Positions 53,779 through 62,780 of a DNA stretch of 64,000 bases are shown here, in pieces. A program made the position numbers and the translations under genes. The notes under the pieces were generated by a model, which saw only the letters and a program-made list of their open reading frames with translations, was not told where the DNA came from and did no database searches. The stretch is taken from NCBI RefSeq assembly GCF_900167465.1, contig NZ_FUWR01000001.1, positions 303,269 through 367,268 of the forward strand, read 5' to 3'. The first letter of the stretch is position 1. Each line of letters opens with the position of its first letter. Source of the DNA: Trichlorobacter thiogenes. GTDB taxonomy: Bacteria; Desulfobacterota; Desulfuromonadia; Geobacterales; Pseudopelobacteraceae.

Positions 53779-54633
53779 TCAAACTTCTGGTAAGCTTCTC
53801 AGCAGAGCCAGATTGACCTGGTCCATGGCATCGTCATCCCCCTTGGGGGTTTCCAGTATCTTCGGAATGGCAACAAAACGGGGGTCGTTCATGATGAAAC
53901 GAAACGGCTCCAGCCCCAAGGTGCCCTGACCGATATGCTCATGGCGGTCCACTCGGCTGCCCAGCCCTTTTTTGGAATCATTGAAGTGAAAACAGTGCAG
54001 CCGCTCAATCCCCAGCAGCCGATCAAACTGCGCCATGACATCTGCGTACCCTTCCGGTGTGGCGGTGTTGTAACCGGCAGCAAAGGTGTGGCAGGTATCA
54101 AAGCAGACTCCAAAGCGATCTGGATACTTTGAACCGTTGATGATGGTCTGCAGCTCTTCAAAGGTGCGCCCCAGGTTGGTGCCCTGTCCGGCAGTGGTCT
54201 CCAGCAGTATCAGTCCTTCATACTCAGGGGTCTGTTCAAACAGCTGATCAAAGGCACTGATCACCCGCTCTAGCCCGACCTCAGGTGAATCGGTGGTGTG
54301 GGAACCGGGGTGCATCACGATCTTGTTGATCCCCAGCCTGGCACAGGTGGCCATTTCATCGCCAAAGGCGATCAGGCTCTTGTCGCGGGTATCCCCTTCC
54401 GGGGCTGCCAGATTGATCAGGTAGATGTCGTGAGAGATGACCTCATGCAGGCCAGAGGCAGCAAAGCTGCTGCGGAACAGGTCCGCATCCTTGTCGCTGA
54501 TCGGCTTGCCTTTCCACTGGTTGGAGGAGCGGGTAAAGATCTGCAGGGTACCGCAACCGGCAGCAACGGCCCGCTCAATCGACTTATGCAGGCCACCGGA
54601 GATGGACATATGGGCGCCAAGATAATCAGGCAT
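53779..54633 (-). CDS. nfo: Deoxyribonuclease IV (endonuclease IV)
   Basis: 284 residues, a TIM-barrel zinc enzyme that cuts AP sites in base-excision repair. Motifs: GAHMSISGGLHKSIERAV, QIFTRSSNQWKGKP, LLETTAGQGTNLG, VCFDTCHTFAAGYN, and HFNDSKKGLGSRVDRHEHIG carry the metal ligands. Starts 2 bp after the nadA stop. Confidence 0.96.
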   Translation of the reverse strand: MPDYLGAHMSISGGLHKSIERAVAAGCGTLQIFTRSSNQWKGKPISDKDADLFRSSFAASGLHEVISHDIYLINLAAPEGDTRDKSLIAFGDEMATCARLGINKIVMHPGSHTTDSPEVGLERVISAFDQLFEQTPEYEGLILLETTAGQGTNLGRTFEELQTIINGSKYPDRFGVCFDTCHTFAAGYNTATPEGYADVMAQFDRLLGIERLHCFHFNDSKKGLGSRVDRHEHIGQGTLGLEPFRFIMNDPRFVAIPKILETPKGDDDAMDQVNLALLRSLPEV

Positions 54634-54635
54634 GG

Positions 54636-55553
54636 TTAATCCCTCGGTACAGCAAGCATTTTATCCAGCGCAGCCTGGGCCTTAAGCCTGACCTCTTCGC
54701 TCACGGTCACGGTCGGCTGCATGGTCTGCAGCGCCAGCAGGATATCCTCCAGAGAGGTCAGCTTCATGTTGGGGCAGATCAGGGCTGGCGAGGCCAGGAT
54801 AAATTCTTTGTCCGGGCTATCCTCCCGCAGCTTGAAGAGAATCCCGGCTTCGGTGCCGATGATGAACTTTTTGGTCGTACTCTTAGCACAGTAGCTATAC
54901 ATGCCGCTGGTGGAGCAGACATGGTCAGCCAGGGCTGAGACCTCGGGGGCGCATTCCGGGTGGCAGATGAACAGGGCGTCAGGATGGGCGGCCTTGATCT
55001 CCTGTACCCTGTCAGCGGTCAGCCGCTCATGGGTAGGGCAGTAGCCTTCCCAGTAGATAAACTCCTTGTCCGGCAGCTGTTTGGCGATCCAGCGTCCCAG
55101 GTTGCGGTCCGGCGCAAAGATCAGCTTCTGCTCTTTCAGAGACCGCACCACCGAGACCGCATTGGCTGAGGTACAGCAGATATCTGACTCTGCCTTGACC
55201 GCTGCCGACGAGTTGACATAGGTCACCACCGGCAGGCCGGGGTGCTGAGCCTTCAATGCCTGCAGACCGGAAACATCCACCATATCAGCCATGGGACAAC
55301 CGGCATCGGCCCGTGGCAGCAACACTTTTTTACCGGGCGAAAGAATTGCGGCAGATTCAGCCATAAAATGCACACCGCAAAAGACAATCACGTCGGCAGC
55401 GGTCTTGGCGGCCTCCATGGAAAGCTGCAGTGAATCGCCGGTGATGTCGGCAATGGCCTGCACCTCGTCACGCATGTAGTTGTGGGCCAGCAAAACGGCA
55501 TTGCGCTCCTTGAGCAGGTGCCGGATTTCAGTACGGATATCAGCGGTGGACAT
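54636..55553 (-). CDS. nadA: Quinolinate synthase A
   Basis: 305 residues, the [4Fe-4S] enzyme that makes quinolinate for NAD. Motifs: [40 protein letters not shown], then [20 protein letters not shown], and cysteine ligands in CPMAD, CHPECAP and CPNMK. ATG 55553 follows GGAGGGG; the upstream frame to 55589 lacks a site. Confidence 0.96.
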   Translation of the reverse strand: MSTADIRTEIRHLLKERNAVLLAHNYMRDEVQAIADITGDSLQLSMEAAKTAADVIVFCGVHFMAESAAILSPGKKVLLPRADAGCPMADMVDVSGLQALKAQHPGLPVVTYVNSSAAVKAESDICCTSANAVSVVRSLKEQKLIFAPDRNLGRWIAKQLPDKEFIYWEGYCPTHERLTADRVQEIKAAHPDALFICHPECAPEVSALADHVCSTSGMYSYCAKSTTKKFIIGTEAGILFKLREDSPDKEFILASPALICPNMKLTSLEDILLALQTMQPTVTVSEEVRLKAQAALDKMLAVPRD

Positions 55554-55614
55554 GTCCCCTCCAGTGCGACTTGCTGTTGACAAGCGCAAGCATAAAAAGT
55601 TATATATTTTTCTT

Positions 55615-55691
55615 CGGGATGTAGCGCAGCCTGGTAGCGCACCTGCTTCGGGAGTAGGGGGTCGCTAGTTCGAATCTAGTCATCCCGACCA
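55615..55691 (+). tRNA. tRNA-Pro (CGG)
   Basis: 77 nt: acceptor CGGGATG pairs with CATCCCG; D arm GCGCAGCCTGGTAGCGC; anticodon stem CCTGC/GTAGG with loop TTCGGGA (anticodon CGG); T arm with GTTCGAATC; discriminator A and encoded CCA. Confidence 0.95.
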
Positions 55692-55700
55692 GAAAAATTA

Positions 55701-55738
55701 GGGGGTTACGCCTAAAGGCGTGACCCTTTTCTGTTTTA
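55701..55738 (+). terminator. Terminator after tRNA-Pro
   Basis: GGGTTACGCC-TAAA-GGCGTGACCC then TTTTCTGTTTT. Confidence 0.88.
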
Positions 55739-55817
55739 AGCCCTTACACACCTAATTCCAGGCAACCGATGAACATTTTTAACAAAGTCCTGAAGCAAAT
55801 ACAATGCCTCATCAAGC

Positions 55818-55851
55818 ATTACGGCCCCATGCTGGTGCAGGGGGCCGTAAT
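55818..55851 (-). terminator. Terminator-like hairpin after coiled-coil gene
   Basis: ATTACGGCCCC / GGGGCCGTAAT, 11 perfect pairs, 28 bp beyond the stop of the minus-strand gene at 55879. No clear T tract. Confidence 0.55.
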
Positions 55852-55878
55852 GTTGTGACGATATATAGCTACAATCAG

Positions 55879-56562
55879 CTACTTGGCCGCGGGTGGTGTT
55901 GTCGTTTGCGGTGTTTGAGCTGCTGCTGCCGGTGCAGTTGAAGCCTTTTTTAATGCCTCAATCTGGGCAGCCAGGGCGGCTTTTTCATCAGCAAGCACTA
56001 GGTTCTGCGTCTCCAGCTTTTTCTTCTCTGCAGCAACCTGCTCAAGTTGCGCAGAAAGCTTTGCCTGATCAGCCTTTATGGTGGTCAACTCTTTGGAAGC
56101 GGTCTCACACTTCTGCAGATCCTGACGCAGCTTGTCTTCGCTCTGCTTACGCTCTTCAAGTTGCTTAACCCTGGCCTTCATCAGAGTCAGCTGTTTATCA
56201 ACCGCAGCAGTTTCCTCTCCAGCACGACCTGTGGCAGCCCGTGAACCAGTTAGAACCAGCGCCATATCTACCATCTGCAGGTTATGGGCAATCTCCTGTT
56301 CTGCTTCCGGCTTAAGCCCGCCAAGCCCCATCCACTGCCGCCCCTTATCATAGCCCTGCTCTGCCTTTTTTAAGGAGGCACGTGCCTTGTCTATTTCCGT
56401 CAAGGCCTGGGGATAATTGCCTACCTTGGCTGCAAGTTCTTCAATACCGGTCTTTGCCGCAGCAATTTTTGCAGGATAATCAATCTTATCTGCTGCAAAG
56501 GCTAAAGATCCGCTGCAGATGACACTCACCATAATGAGAACGAACAGATACATTCGTGTCAT
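55879..56562 (-). CDS. Exported coiled-coil protein
   Basis: 227 residues: signal peptide (about 1-23, ending AFA-ADK), helical region, then a coiled coil (about 110-205; LTLMKARVKQLEERKQSEDK, AAEKKKLETQNLVLADEKAA) and an Ala/Pro/Thr-rich tail. ATG 56562 follows AGGAGGGAAG. Its start overlaps the end of the upstream exported protein. Probably a periplasmic or outer-membrane-associated structural protein; no named family recognised. Confidence 0.75.
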   Translation of the reverse strand: MTRMYLFVLIMVSVICSGSLAFAADKIDYPAKIAAAKTGIEELAAKVGNYPQALTEIDKARASLKKAEQGYDKGRQWMGLGGLKPEAEQEIAHNLQMVDMALVLTGSRAATGRAGEETAAVDKQLTLMKARVKQLEERKQSEDKLRQDLQKCETASKELTTIKADQAKLSAQLEQVAAEKKKLETQNLVLADEKAALAAQIEALKKASTAPAAAAQTPQTTTPPAAK

Positions 56563-56563
56563 A

Positions 56564-56944
56564 TCACTTCCCTCCTGTCTGCAACAACTGATCAAACTGA
56601 GCCTCAAGTTTTTTCAATTCTGCTCTCCGCAGCACTAACTGTTCAGCTGCCTCCATCTCGGCCCCCTTGGCCTCGGCAATGGTCAGCTGAAGATCCACCA
56701 GTTCTGCTTTTTGCAGCGCAAGCGGACCGTTTTTTGCGGCGATTGCCGCTTTTACTGCACCAAGCGTCTCCTGGGCCGTAGCAAGTTGGCTTTTTGAATA
56801 ATCAGCAGCCTTACCTGCGCTAATTTTTGCAATCCGCTCAGTCAATGGCTGTAACCTGTCAGAAGCATCTTTCAGTTCATCAGCAAACCCGCTGCCTGCC
56901 GTAAAAACCAGCAGACAGAATAGTCCTGCTATCAGACGTTTCAT
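56564..56944 (-). CDS. Small exported helical protein
   Basis: 126 residues. Signal peptide (1-21, ending GFA-DEL), then a helical, Ala-rich body (LSQ-type heptads; AEQLVLRRAELKKLEAQFDQ). Forms a two-gene unit with the coiled-coil gene. Function not recognised. Confidence 0.7.
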   Translation of the reverse strand: MKRLIAGLFCLLVFTAGSGFADELKDASDRLQPLTERIAKISAGKAADYSKSQLATAQETLGAVKAAIAAKNGPLALQKAELVDLQLTIAEAKGAEMEAAEQLVLRRAELKKLEAQFDQLLQTGGK

Positions 56945-57060
56945 ACTATAGTACCCCCTTTGGTAACGTTAGCGTGCAACCGCAAGCTGTTGCTACCCTA
57001 TACACCCGGAACCGCATCCGGTCAAATCAGCGGCCTTGATTTACCCCGGACTGCGGGCAC

Positions 57061-57093
57061 AAAAAAACCCGACGGTAATAACCGTCGGGTTTT
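57061..57093. terminator. Terminator after rpmA
   Basis: AAACCCGACGGT / ACCGTCGGGTTT with a short loop; T tracts on both strands, so bidirectional, mainly ending rplU-rpmA on the minus strand. Confidence 0.92.
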
Positions 57094-57115
57094 AAAAACA
57101 GGGTGTGGCTCAGAA

Positions 57116-57370
57116 TCAGGAAGGATAGACAGAAACCTTCTTACGATCACGGCCCATACGCTCAAACTTGACAACCCCTTCAATCAGAGCGAACAGCGTA
57201 TGGTCTCTACCACAACCAACATTGTTGCCTGGATGAATCTGGGTACCACGTTGACGATAGATGATATTGCCAGCCAGAACTGACTCGCCACCAAATTTTT
57301 TACAACCAAGTCGTTGACCGTCAGAATCGCGGCCGTTACGTGAACTACCACCAGCTTTTTTATGTGCCAT
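57116..57370 (-). CDS. rpmA: 50S ribosomal protein L27
   Basis: 84 residues, [20 protein letters not shown] then [20 protein letters not shown], the standard L27 sequence. Follows rplU by 33 bp. Confidence 0.98.
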   Translation of the reverse strand: MAHKKAGGSSRNGRDSDGQRLGCKKFGGESVLAGNIIYRQRGTQIHPGNNVGCGRDHTLFALIEGVVKFERMGRDRKKVSVYPS

Positions 57371-57403
57371 GGTTCTTTCTCCTCAAAAAATAATCGTAAG
57401 CGC

Positions 57404-57712
57404 TTAGGCGCTAATCTTCTCAATCTTCAGTACCGTGTGGTACTGGCGGTGTCCGATCAGCTTGCGGCTGTTCTTACGGCGCTTTGACTTGAAGACCAGA
57501 ATCTTCTTGTCACGGTCTTGCACAACAACCTTGGCAGTTACTGATGCACCAGCCACCAGGGGAGCTCCAACCTTAACGGCATCGCCGCCAATCATCAGAA
57601 CCTCTGCCAACTCAATCGTGTCACCCACGACGTTGTCCAGTTTTTCAACCTTCAGGAAATCGCCTTCAGCGACCTTGTATTGCTTGCCACCCGTCTTAAT
57701 TACAGCATACAT
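57404..57712 (-). CDS. rplU: 50S ribosomal protein L21
   Basis: 102 residues, [20 protein letters not shown] and [20 protein letters not shown], the conserved 23S rRNA-binding end of L21. Co-transcribed with rpmA. Confidence 0.98.
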   Translation of the reverse strand: MYAVIKTGGKQYKVAEGDFLKVEKLDNVVGDTIELAEVLMIGGDAVKVGAPLVAGASVTAKVVVQDRDKKILVFKSKRRKNSRKLIGHRQYHTVLKIEKISA

Positions 57713-57823
57713 AGTTTGGTACCACCTGTTCGTATTTTACAGAGTTGTGGACTATAGTTAAAGGATTCCACTACGTCAAGCACTTTTTCTGATGAGCAAA
57801 TAAAAATCTCGAATAATCTGCAA

Positions 57824-57964
57824 CTACGAGCAGCTACAACTCTGCTGATCCTTATGGTACGAAAGCCGCACCCCGCACTTCTGGCACCGCCAGAAGAGAC
57901 CGCCTCAGCCAGGTAGCAGGATCATCTTCCCTTTGCATTCCGGGCATTCTTTTTCATTTTGCAT
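57824..57964 (-). CDS. Small zinc-ribbon ORF with in-frame UGA (possible selenoprotein or nonsense pseudogene)
   Basis: Start ATG 57964 lies 6 nt after GGAG. It reads MQNEKECPECKGKMILLPG, then TGA (57905-57907), then GGLFWRCQKCGVRLSYHKDQ and a TAG at 57824. The two CxxC pairs (CPEC, CQKC) flank the UGA, so a working zinc ribbon needs read-through. Starting 8 nt past the UGA is a perfect stem CTTCTGGC-GGT-GCCAGAAG with G in the loop, close to the bacterial SECIS layout (loop about 16 nt after UGA). The alternative is a TGG-to-TGA change in a decaying gene; no CxxU or UxxC redox motif is seen. Confidence 0.45.
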
Positions 57965-57991
57965 CTGCGACTCCTTTTCCAGGTATAAAAG

Positions 57992-58648
57992 CTATGCAAC
58001 CGTCACGCAAACACTACCCACTCCGGCAATGCTGGCCTCCATCCGGTCTCCGGCCTGTACCCGGCCAACCCCGGCAGGGGTGCCGGTCAGGATCACGTCC
58101 CCTTCTTCCAAGGTAAAGATGCCGGACAGATAGCTGATGATCCTGGCCACGCTGTTGATCATCAGTCCGGTTGAGCCGTTCTGACGCTGCTCACCATTCA
58201 AGGCCAGACAGATGGTCAGGTTTTGCGGATCAGCCACCTTGTCAGCCGGTACAAAATCAGACAGCGGGCAGGAGGTATCAAACCCCTTGGCGATCTCCCA
58301 AGGCAGCCCCTTTTTCTTCAGATTGTCCTGCACATCCCGCAGGGTCATATCAATTGCCACACCATAGCCTGCCACATGGGCAAGCGCGTCAGCTTCAGCA
58401 ATATCCTTACCTTCCGAGCCGATCAGCACCGCCAGCTCTGCCTCATAGTGACAGTCACTGCTGTAAGCCGGAATCACCACTGCCTCGCCGTTACCTATTA
58501 TCGCCGTGGATGGCTTCATAAAAATTATTGGCGCAGAAGGGGCCTCATTGCCCAGCTCTTTGATATGATCCACATAGTTGCGGCCAATACAGAGGATCTT
58601 GCCGACGATATATTCGTTGTCTATTGCCGGGATTGATACGGTTTTCAT
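57992..58648 (-). CDS. Fumarylacetoacetate hydrolase family protein
   Basis: 218 residues. [56 protein letters not shown] (metal-binding E-x-E type ligands), [15 protein letters not shown] near the end. FAH-family members hydrolyse or decarboxylate 2-oxo acids such as acylpyruvates or oxaloacetate. Overlaps the gpmI stop by 4 bp. Confidence 0.92.
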   Translation of the reverse strand: MKTVSIPAIDNEYIVGKILCIGRNYVDHIKELGNEAPSAPIIFMKPSTAIIGNGEAVVIPAYSSDCHYEAELAVLIGSEGKDIAEADALAHVAGYGVAIDMTLRDVQDNLKKKGLPWEIAKGFDTSCPLSDFVPADKVADPQNLTICLALNGEQRQNGSTGLMINSVARIISYLSGIFTLEEGDVILTGTPAGVGRVQAGDRMEASIAGVGSVCVTVA

Positions 58649-60177
58649 AGCAGGCTCTCTCCGGTCATCTCTTGAGGCTGTTGCATCCCCAGCAGTTTCA
58701 GCATGGTTGGTGCGATGTCGGCCAGCTTGCCGCCCTCTTTCAGCGTAGCCCCCTTGCGGGCATCATCCACCAGAATCAGCCAGACCGGGTTGCAGGTGTG
58801 GGCGGTGTACGGTTCGCCGTTTTCATCAGCCATCTGTTCTGCATTGCCGTGATCAGCGGTAATCAGCACGCTACCACCCAGCTGACGGACTTTTTCCACC
58901 ACCTTGCCAGCACAGGCATCCACCGCCTCTACGGCACGGATCGCTGCTGGCAGAATACCGGTATGGCCAACCATGTCGCAGTTGGCAAAGTTAAGGATAA
59001 TCACATCATAAAAATCCTGATCCAGCCGTTTAACCAGCTCATCAGCCACCAGGTAGGCGCTCATCTCCGGCTTCTGGTCGTAGGTGGCCACCTCTTTAGG
59101 GGAAGGGATCAGGGCACGATCCTCATCGCTAAACGGGGCCTCGACACCACCGTTAAAGAAGAAGGTGACATGGGCGTATTTTTCGGTTTCGGCAATCCGC
59201 AACTGCTTCAGACCCGCCTCTGCCAGTACGCCCCCCAGCAGGTTGGTCAGCTCTTGCTGCGCATAGGCGATCGGCAGACCAAAGGTGGCATCATATTCGG
59301 TCATGCAGACATAGCCGGAGAGCTTCGGTACCCGCTGGCGCTGAAAACCGTCAAACTGCTCAAAGGTCAGGCTACGGGTGATCTCGCGGGCGCGGTCTGA
59401 ACGGAAGTTAAAAAAGATAATCCCATCACCGTCATTGACGGTACCTACCGGAGTACCATCCGCACAGATCACACAGGGCAGCACAAATTCATCATGCACA
59501 CCAGCCCCGTAGCTGGACTGAATCGCCTCTGCTGATGAGGCGCGACATGTCCCCTGGCCCAGCACCATGGCGTTATAGGCCTGTTCAACCCGTTCCCAGC
59601 GGTTGTCCCGATCCATGGCATAGTAGCGTCCCATCACCGTGGCAACCTTGCCACAACCGATCGTACCCAGCTCTGCCTCAAGCTCTTCAAGATAACCGGC
59701 TCCACTCTGGGGCGGTGTATCCCTGCCATCCAGCAGGCAGTGGATGAATACGTCCGTCAGCCCCTGTTGCTTGGCCAGCTTGACCAGGGCATACAGGTGG
59801 GTGTTGTGGGAGTGTACCCCGCCATCGGACAGCAGCCCTGCCAGGTGCAGGCGTCCACGGCTGGCCTTAACCTTGGCAATACAGTCCAGCAGGATCGGAT
59901 TGGTGAAAAAATCGCCATCATCAATGGACTTGGTGATCCGGGTGAAATCCTGATAGACAACCCGACCGGCCCCCAGGTTGAGGTGCCCCACCTCGGAATT
60001 GCCCATCTGGCCTTCCGGCAGCCCCACTGCCATGCCGGAGGTCTTAATCTGCACATGGGGAAATTCCTGCAGGTATCCAGCAAGATTAGGGGCCTTGGCC
60101 ATGGCAACGGCGTTGCTGTCAGGACAGGGGTTGATACCCCAGCCATCCAGAATCATCAGCATTAACGGTTTTTTCAT
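58645..60177 (-). CDS. gpmI: 2,3-bisphosphoglycerate-independent phosphoglycerate mutase
   Basis: 510 residues of the alkaline-phosphatase-like, Mn-dependent mutase of glycolysis. [40 protein letters not shown] (catalytic Ser), [28 protein letters not shown], and [13 protein letters not shown] (metal site). ATG 60177 follows AGAGG; the frame upstream to 60255 overlaps the adaptor gene and is not needed. Confidence 0.97.
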   Translation of the reverse strand: MKKPLMLMILDGWGINPCPDSNAVAMAKAPNLAGYLQEFPHVQIKTSGMAVGLPEGQMGNSEVGHLNLGAGRVVYQDFTRITKSIDDGDFFTNPILLDCIAKVKASRGRLHLAGLLSDGGVHSHNTHLYALVKLAKQQGLTDVFIHCLLDGRDTPPQSGAGYLEELEAELGTIGCGKVATVMGRYYAMDRDNRWERVEQAYNAMVLGQGTCRASSAEAIQSSYGAGVHDEFVLPCVICADGTPVGTVNDGDGIIFFNFRSDRAREITRSLTFEQFDGFQRQRVPKLSGYVCMTEYDATFGLPIAYAQQELTNLLGGVLAEAGLKQLRIAETEKYAHVTFFFNGGVEAPFSDEDRALIPSPKEVATYDQKPEMSAYLVADELVKRLDQDFYDVIILNFANCDMVGHTGILPAAIRAVEAVDACAGKVVEKVRQLGGSVLITADHGNAEQMADENGEPYTAHTCNPVWLILVDDARKGATLKEGGKLADIAPTMLKLLGMQQPQEMTGESLL

Positions 60178-60193
60178 ATACGAATACCTCTGG

Positions 60194-61408
60194 CTACATC
60201 CGCGGTCCCATGGGCGAGCCACCCATGCCGGATGATTTTTTCTTTGTCTTGTCAATCTGTTCTACGATCACCTGATCGCCTTCCTTCAGACCACCCTCAA
60301 CAAGTTCGACAAAGCTGGCATCGCCAAGACCGGTGGTGACCGGTACCGCCACCGGCTTATCCTCTTTCAGCAGATACACCTTCTGTTGCGCTCCGCCAGA
60401 CTTGCCTTTACCACCCCCTGCCGGTCTTTGGCCTGCCTTTGCTGATTTCTTATCCGTATCTGTCTTGGGGCGGAAACGCAGTGCCGCAGCAGGCAGCTTC
60501 AAAACGCCATCACGGCGGCCGGTCTCAATCGAGACATTGGCGGTCATGCCAGGCTTCAACTGCAGGTCCTTGTTATCCACCTGCACCACCACAATATAGG
60601 TGACCACGTTCTGGACCGTAATCGGGGCAGAGCGGATCTGGGTGACACGTCCCTTGAAATTGCGGTCAGGGTAGGCATCAACCGTAAAGCTGGCAGCCTG
60701 ATCCAGACGGGCACGGCTGATGTCTGCCTCATCCACGCTGGTCTCAATCTGCATCTTGGTCAGGTCCTGGGCAATGGAAAACAGGGTCGGGGTCTGAAAC
60801 GAGGCAGCCACGGTCTGGCCCACATCAATACTGCGTGAAATAACAACGCCATCCACCGGAGAACGGATCACCGAATTTTTCAGGTTAGTCTCAGCCTGCA
60901 TCAAGGTGCCACGGTACTGAGTCACGCCGGCCTCAGCCGACTTGATCCCTGCCAAGGCCGAATCATACGCGGTCTGGGAGGCATCAAAATCACTCTGGGC
61001 AACAATCCCTTGGCTGATCAGCTGTTTATTACGCTCAAGGGTCCGTTTGGCATCCGCCAGAACGACCTTTGCCTTCTGCAGGTTGGCCTGGGCATTCAGG
61101 AAGTTGCCTCTGGCCTGCTCAACCTGGGCAAGAAACAGGGCCGGATCGATCTCGGCAATCACCTGTCCTTTTTTCACCCTTGAGTTGTAATCAACCAGCA
61201 GTTTTTGAATGGTTCCAGACACCTGCGAGCCAACCTGCACCGTGGTGACCGGATTCACCGTGCCGGTGGCTGAGATGGCAGCAACAACGTTCCCTTTTTC
61301 AAGCGGGACCGTCTTGTAGCTAACCTTGGGGGCGCGTCCGAAAAAGAACCAGACGCCAGCGGCGATGGCACCAACAAGTATGATGGCTATAATAATATAT
61401 TTTTTCAT
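60194..61408 (-). CDS. RND/ABC efflux periplasmic adaptor (MacA-like membrane fusion protein)
   Basis: 404 residues. N-terminal anchor (about 4-22), a lipoyl half-motif ([39 protein letters not shown]), a long helical hairpin (about 95-170), then [20 protein letters not shown] and a beta-barrel/MP domain. A Lys/Gly-rich insert lies near 325-345. It normally couples MacB-type ABC or RND pumps to TolC, but no pump gene follows; gpmI does. A terminator lies 20 bp before its start. Confidence 0.9.
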   Translation of the reverse strand: MKKYIIIAIILVGAIAAGVWFFFGRAPKVSYKTVPLEKGNVVAAISATGTVNPVTTVQVGSQVSGTIQKLLVDYNSRVKKGQVIAEIDPALFLAQVEQARGNFLNAQANLQKAKVVLADAKRTLERNKQLISQGIVAQSDFDASQTAYDSALAGIKSAEAGVTQYRGTLMQAETNLKNSVIRSPVDGVVISRSIDVGQTVAASFQTPTLFSIAQDLTKMQIETSVDEADISRARLDQAASFTVDAYPDRNFKGRVTQIRSAPITVQNVVTYIVVVQVDNKDLQLKPGMTANVSIETGRRDGVLKLPAAALRFRPKTDTDKKSAKAGQRPAGGGKGKSGGAQQKVYLLKEDKPVAVPVTTGLGDASFVELVEGGLKEGDQVIVEQIDKTKKKSSGMGGSPMGPRM

Positions 61409-61427
61409 GATTCAGCAGATTACGCAC

Positions 61428-61458
61428 AAAAAAACCCCGTGTCAACCGACACGGGGTT
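61428..61458 (-). terminator. Terminator upstream of adaptor gene
   Basis: AACCCCGTGTCGG / TTGACACGGGGTT stem followed by seven Ts on the minus strand, ending only about 20 bp before the adaptor start codon. It either ends a small RNA or attenuates the adaptor gene. Confidence 0.9.
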
Positions 61459-61592
61459 CGTTGTTGTCTGCCTGCCGATACGCTTTCGGCAGGCTAGCTT
61501 CGGCACCCTTCCTTGCAGTGGGATACCGGACGGATTCTAAAGTGTGCAGTCCACATAACAGGATTCTCCTTTCGGGCGGAGTTAACTGATGT
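61440..61592 (-). ncRNA. Putative structured leader RNA or small RNA
   Basis: From a strong promoter (61599-61627) to the terminator at 61428-61458, about 165 nt with no ORF. Predicted hairpins by eye: CTCC-GCCCGAAA-GGAG; GGTATCCC with GGGTGCC around ACTGCAAGGAA; and GCCTGCCGA-AAGCGTA-TCGGCAGGC (9 perfect pairs). I cannot assign it to a riboswitch class; it lacks the cobalamin core seen elsewhere in the window. It may be a riboswitch for the adaptor gene or an independent sRNA. Confidence 0.5.
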
Positions 61593-61598
61593 ATAAAA

Positions 61599-61627
61599 AT
61601 AATAATAACCGCTACCACAAAAGTCAA
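61599..61627 (-). promoter_or_regulatory. Sigma70-type promoter of the structured RNA
   Basis: Minus strand TTGACT (61622-61627), 17-bp spacer, TATTAT (61599-61604). Near-consensus boxes with ideal spacing; transcription would start near 61592. Confidence 0.7.
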
Positions 61628-61738
61628 TCCCGCAAGCGTCATTTACTTTGTAATGCCGCCAATGACGGCTTTTGCTTGAAACAGACCGTGGCCGACGTTA
61701 TAACTGTTCCGAACAACAAACAAAACGAGGTGCCACAG

Positions 61739-62779
61739 ATGTCTTTCCGAACCATAGAATGGCGCGATGACGCCGTGATCATGATTGACCAGACCCGCCT
61801 GCCGATGGAAGAGATCTATCAACGCTACACTGATTTTAATGCAGTGGCAGAGGCGATCAAGGGGATGGTGGTCCGCGGGGCACCGGCCATCGGCGTAGCT
61901 GCTGCCATGGGCGTTGCCTTGGGAGCGCGGGAGATCATTGCCGACACCCAGGAATCATTCTTCCGCCAACTTGATAATGTCTGCGATGTGATGGCCCGCA
62001 CCCGGCCAACGGCAGTCAACCTGTTCTGGGCCATTGAGCGGATGAAGCAGAAGGCACAATCTCTGAAAGGCAGCCCGCTGGACACGATCCGGGCCGGACT
62101 AAAGGAAGAGGCGATCCGGATTGAGGCAGAAGACCTGGCCATCTGCAAAAATATCGGCAAACACGGCGCAGATCTGATTCCAGTTGGGGCAACAGTACTG
62201 ACCCACTGCAATGCCGGCGGTCTGGCAACTGCAGGCTACGGCACCGCCCTGGGGGTAATCCGGGCAGCCCATGAGGCAGGTAAAAAGATTCAGGTCTTTT
62301 CCGACGAGACCCGCCCCTGGCTGCAGGGGGCCCGCCTGACCACCTGGGAGCTGATGAAGGACAAGATCCCGGTCACGCTGATCTCAGACAACATGGCCGG
62401 TTTCTTCATGTCACGGGGCGAAATCACCTGCTGCGTGGTGGGTGCCGACCGGATTGCTGCCAATGGTGATACCGCCAACAAAATCGGCACTTTCAGTGTG
62501 GCGGTGCTGGCCAAAGAGCATGGTATTCCGTTCTATGTGGCAGCTCCGGTTTCCACTCTGGACCTGTCCCTGAGCGACGGTTCACAGATCCCGATTGAAG
62601 AACGCCCGACAACCGAAGTCACCCATATCCGCGGCCTGCCGATTGCACCTGAGGGGGTTAAGGTGCGTAACCCCTCCTTTGATGTGACACCGGCAAAGTA
62701 TATTACCGCCATCATCACCGAACATGGTGTGGCCAAGGGTAACTACCAAGAGGAGCTGGCAGCCCTGGCTGCTGTCTGA
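61739..62779 (+). CDS. mtnA: S-methyl-5-thioribose-1-phosphate isomerase
   Basis: 346 residues of the eIF2B-alpha-like isomerase of methionine salvage. [59 protein letters not shown] (catalytic Cys), and [12 protein letters not shown] with [19 protein letters not shown] (Asp). ATG 61739 follows GAGGTG by 6 nt; the frame open from 61589 is spacer sequence with an imperfect hairpin at about 61635-61675. Confidence 0.95.
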   Translation: MSFRTIEWRDDAVIMIDQTRLPMEEIYQRYTDFNAVAEAIKGMVVRGAPAIGVAAAMGVALGAREIIADTQESFFRQLDNVCDVMARTRPTAVNLFWAIERMKQKAQSLKGSPLDTIRAGLKEEAIRIEAEDLAICKNIGKHGADLIPVGATVLTHCNAGGLATAGYGTALGVIRAAHEAGKKIQVFSDETRPWLQGARLTTWELMKDKIPVTLISDNMAGFFMSRGEITCCVVGADRIAANGDTANKIGTFSVAVLAKEHGIPFYVAAPVSTLDLSLSDGSQIPIEERPTTEVTHIRGLPIAPEGVKVRNPSFDVTPAKYITAIITEHGVAKGNYQEELAALAAV

Positions 62780-62780
62780 T

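Noticed and set aside
61440-61592. Structured RNA considered as a seventh cobalamin riboswitch
   Set aside because: It has CCACTG and GGAAGG-like words, but the GCGGACCCGCCGC core and the AGCCAGAAGACCTGCC end are missing and spacing is wrong.
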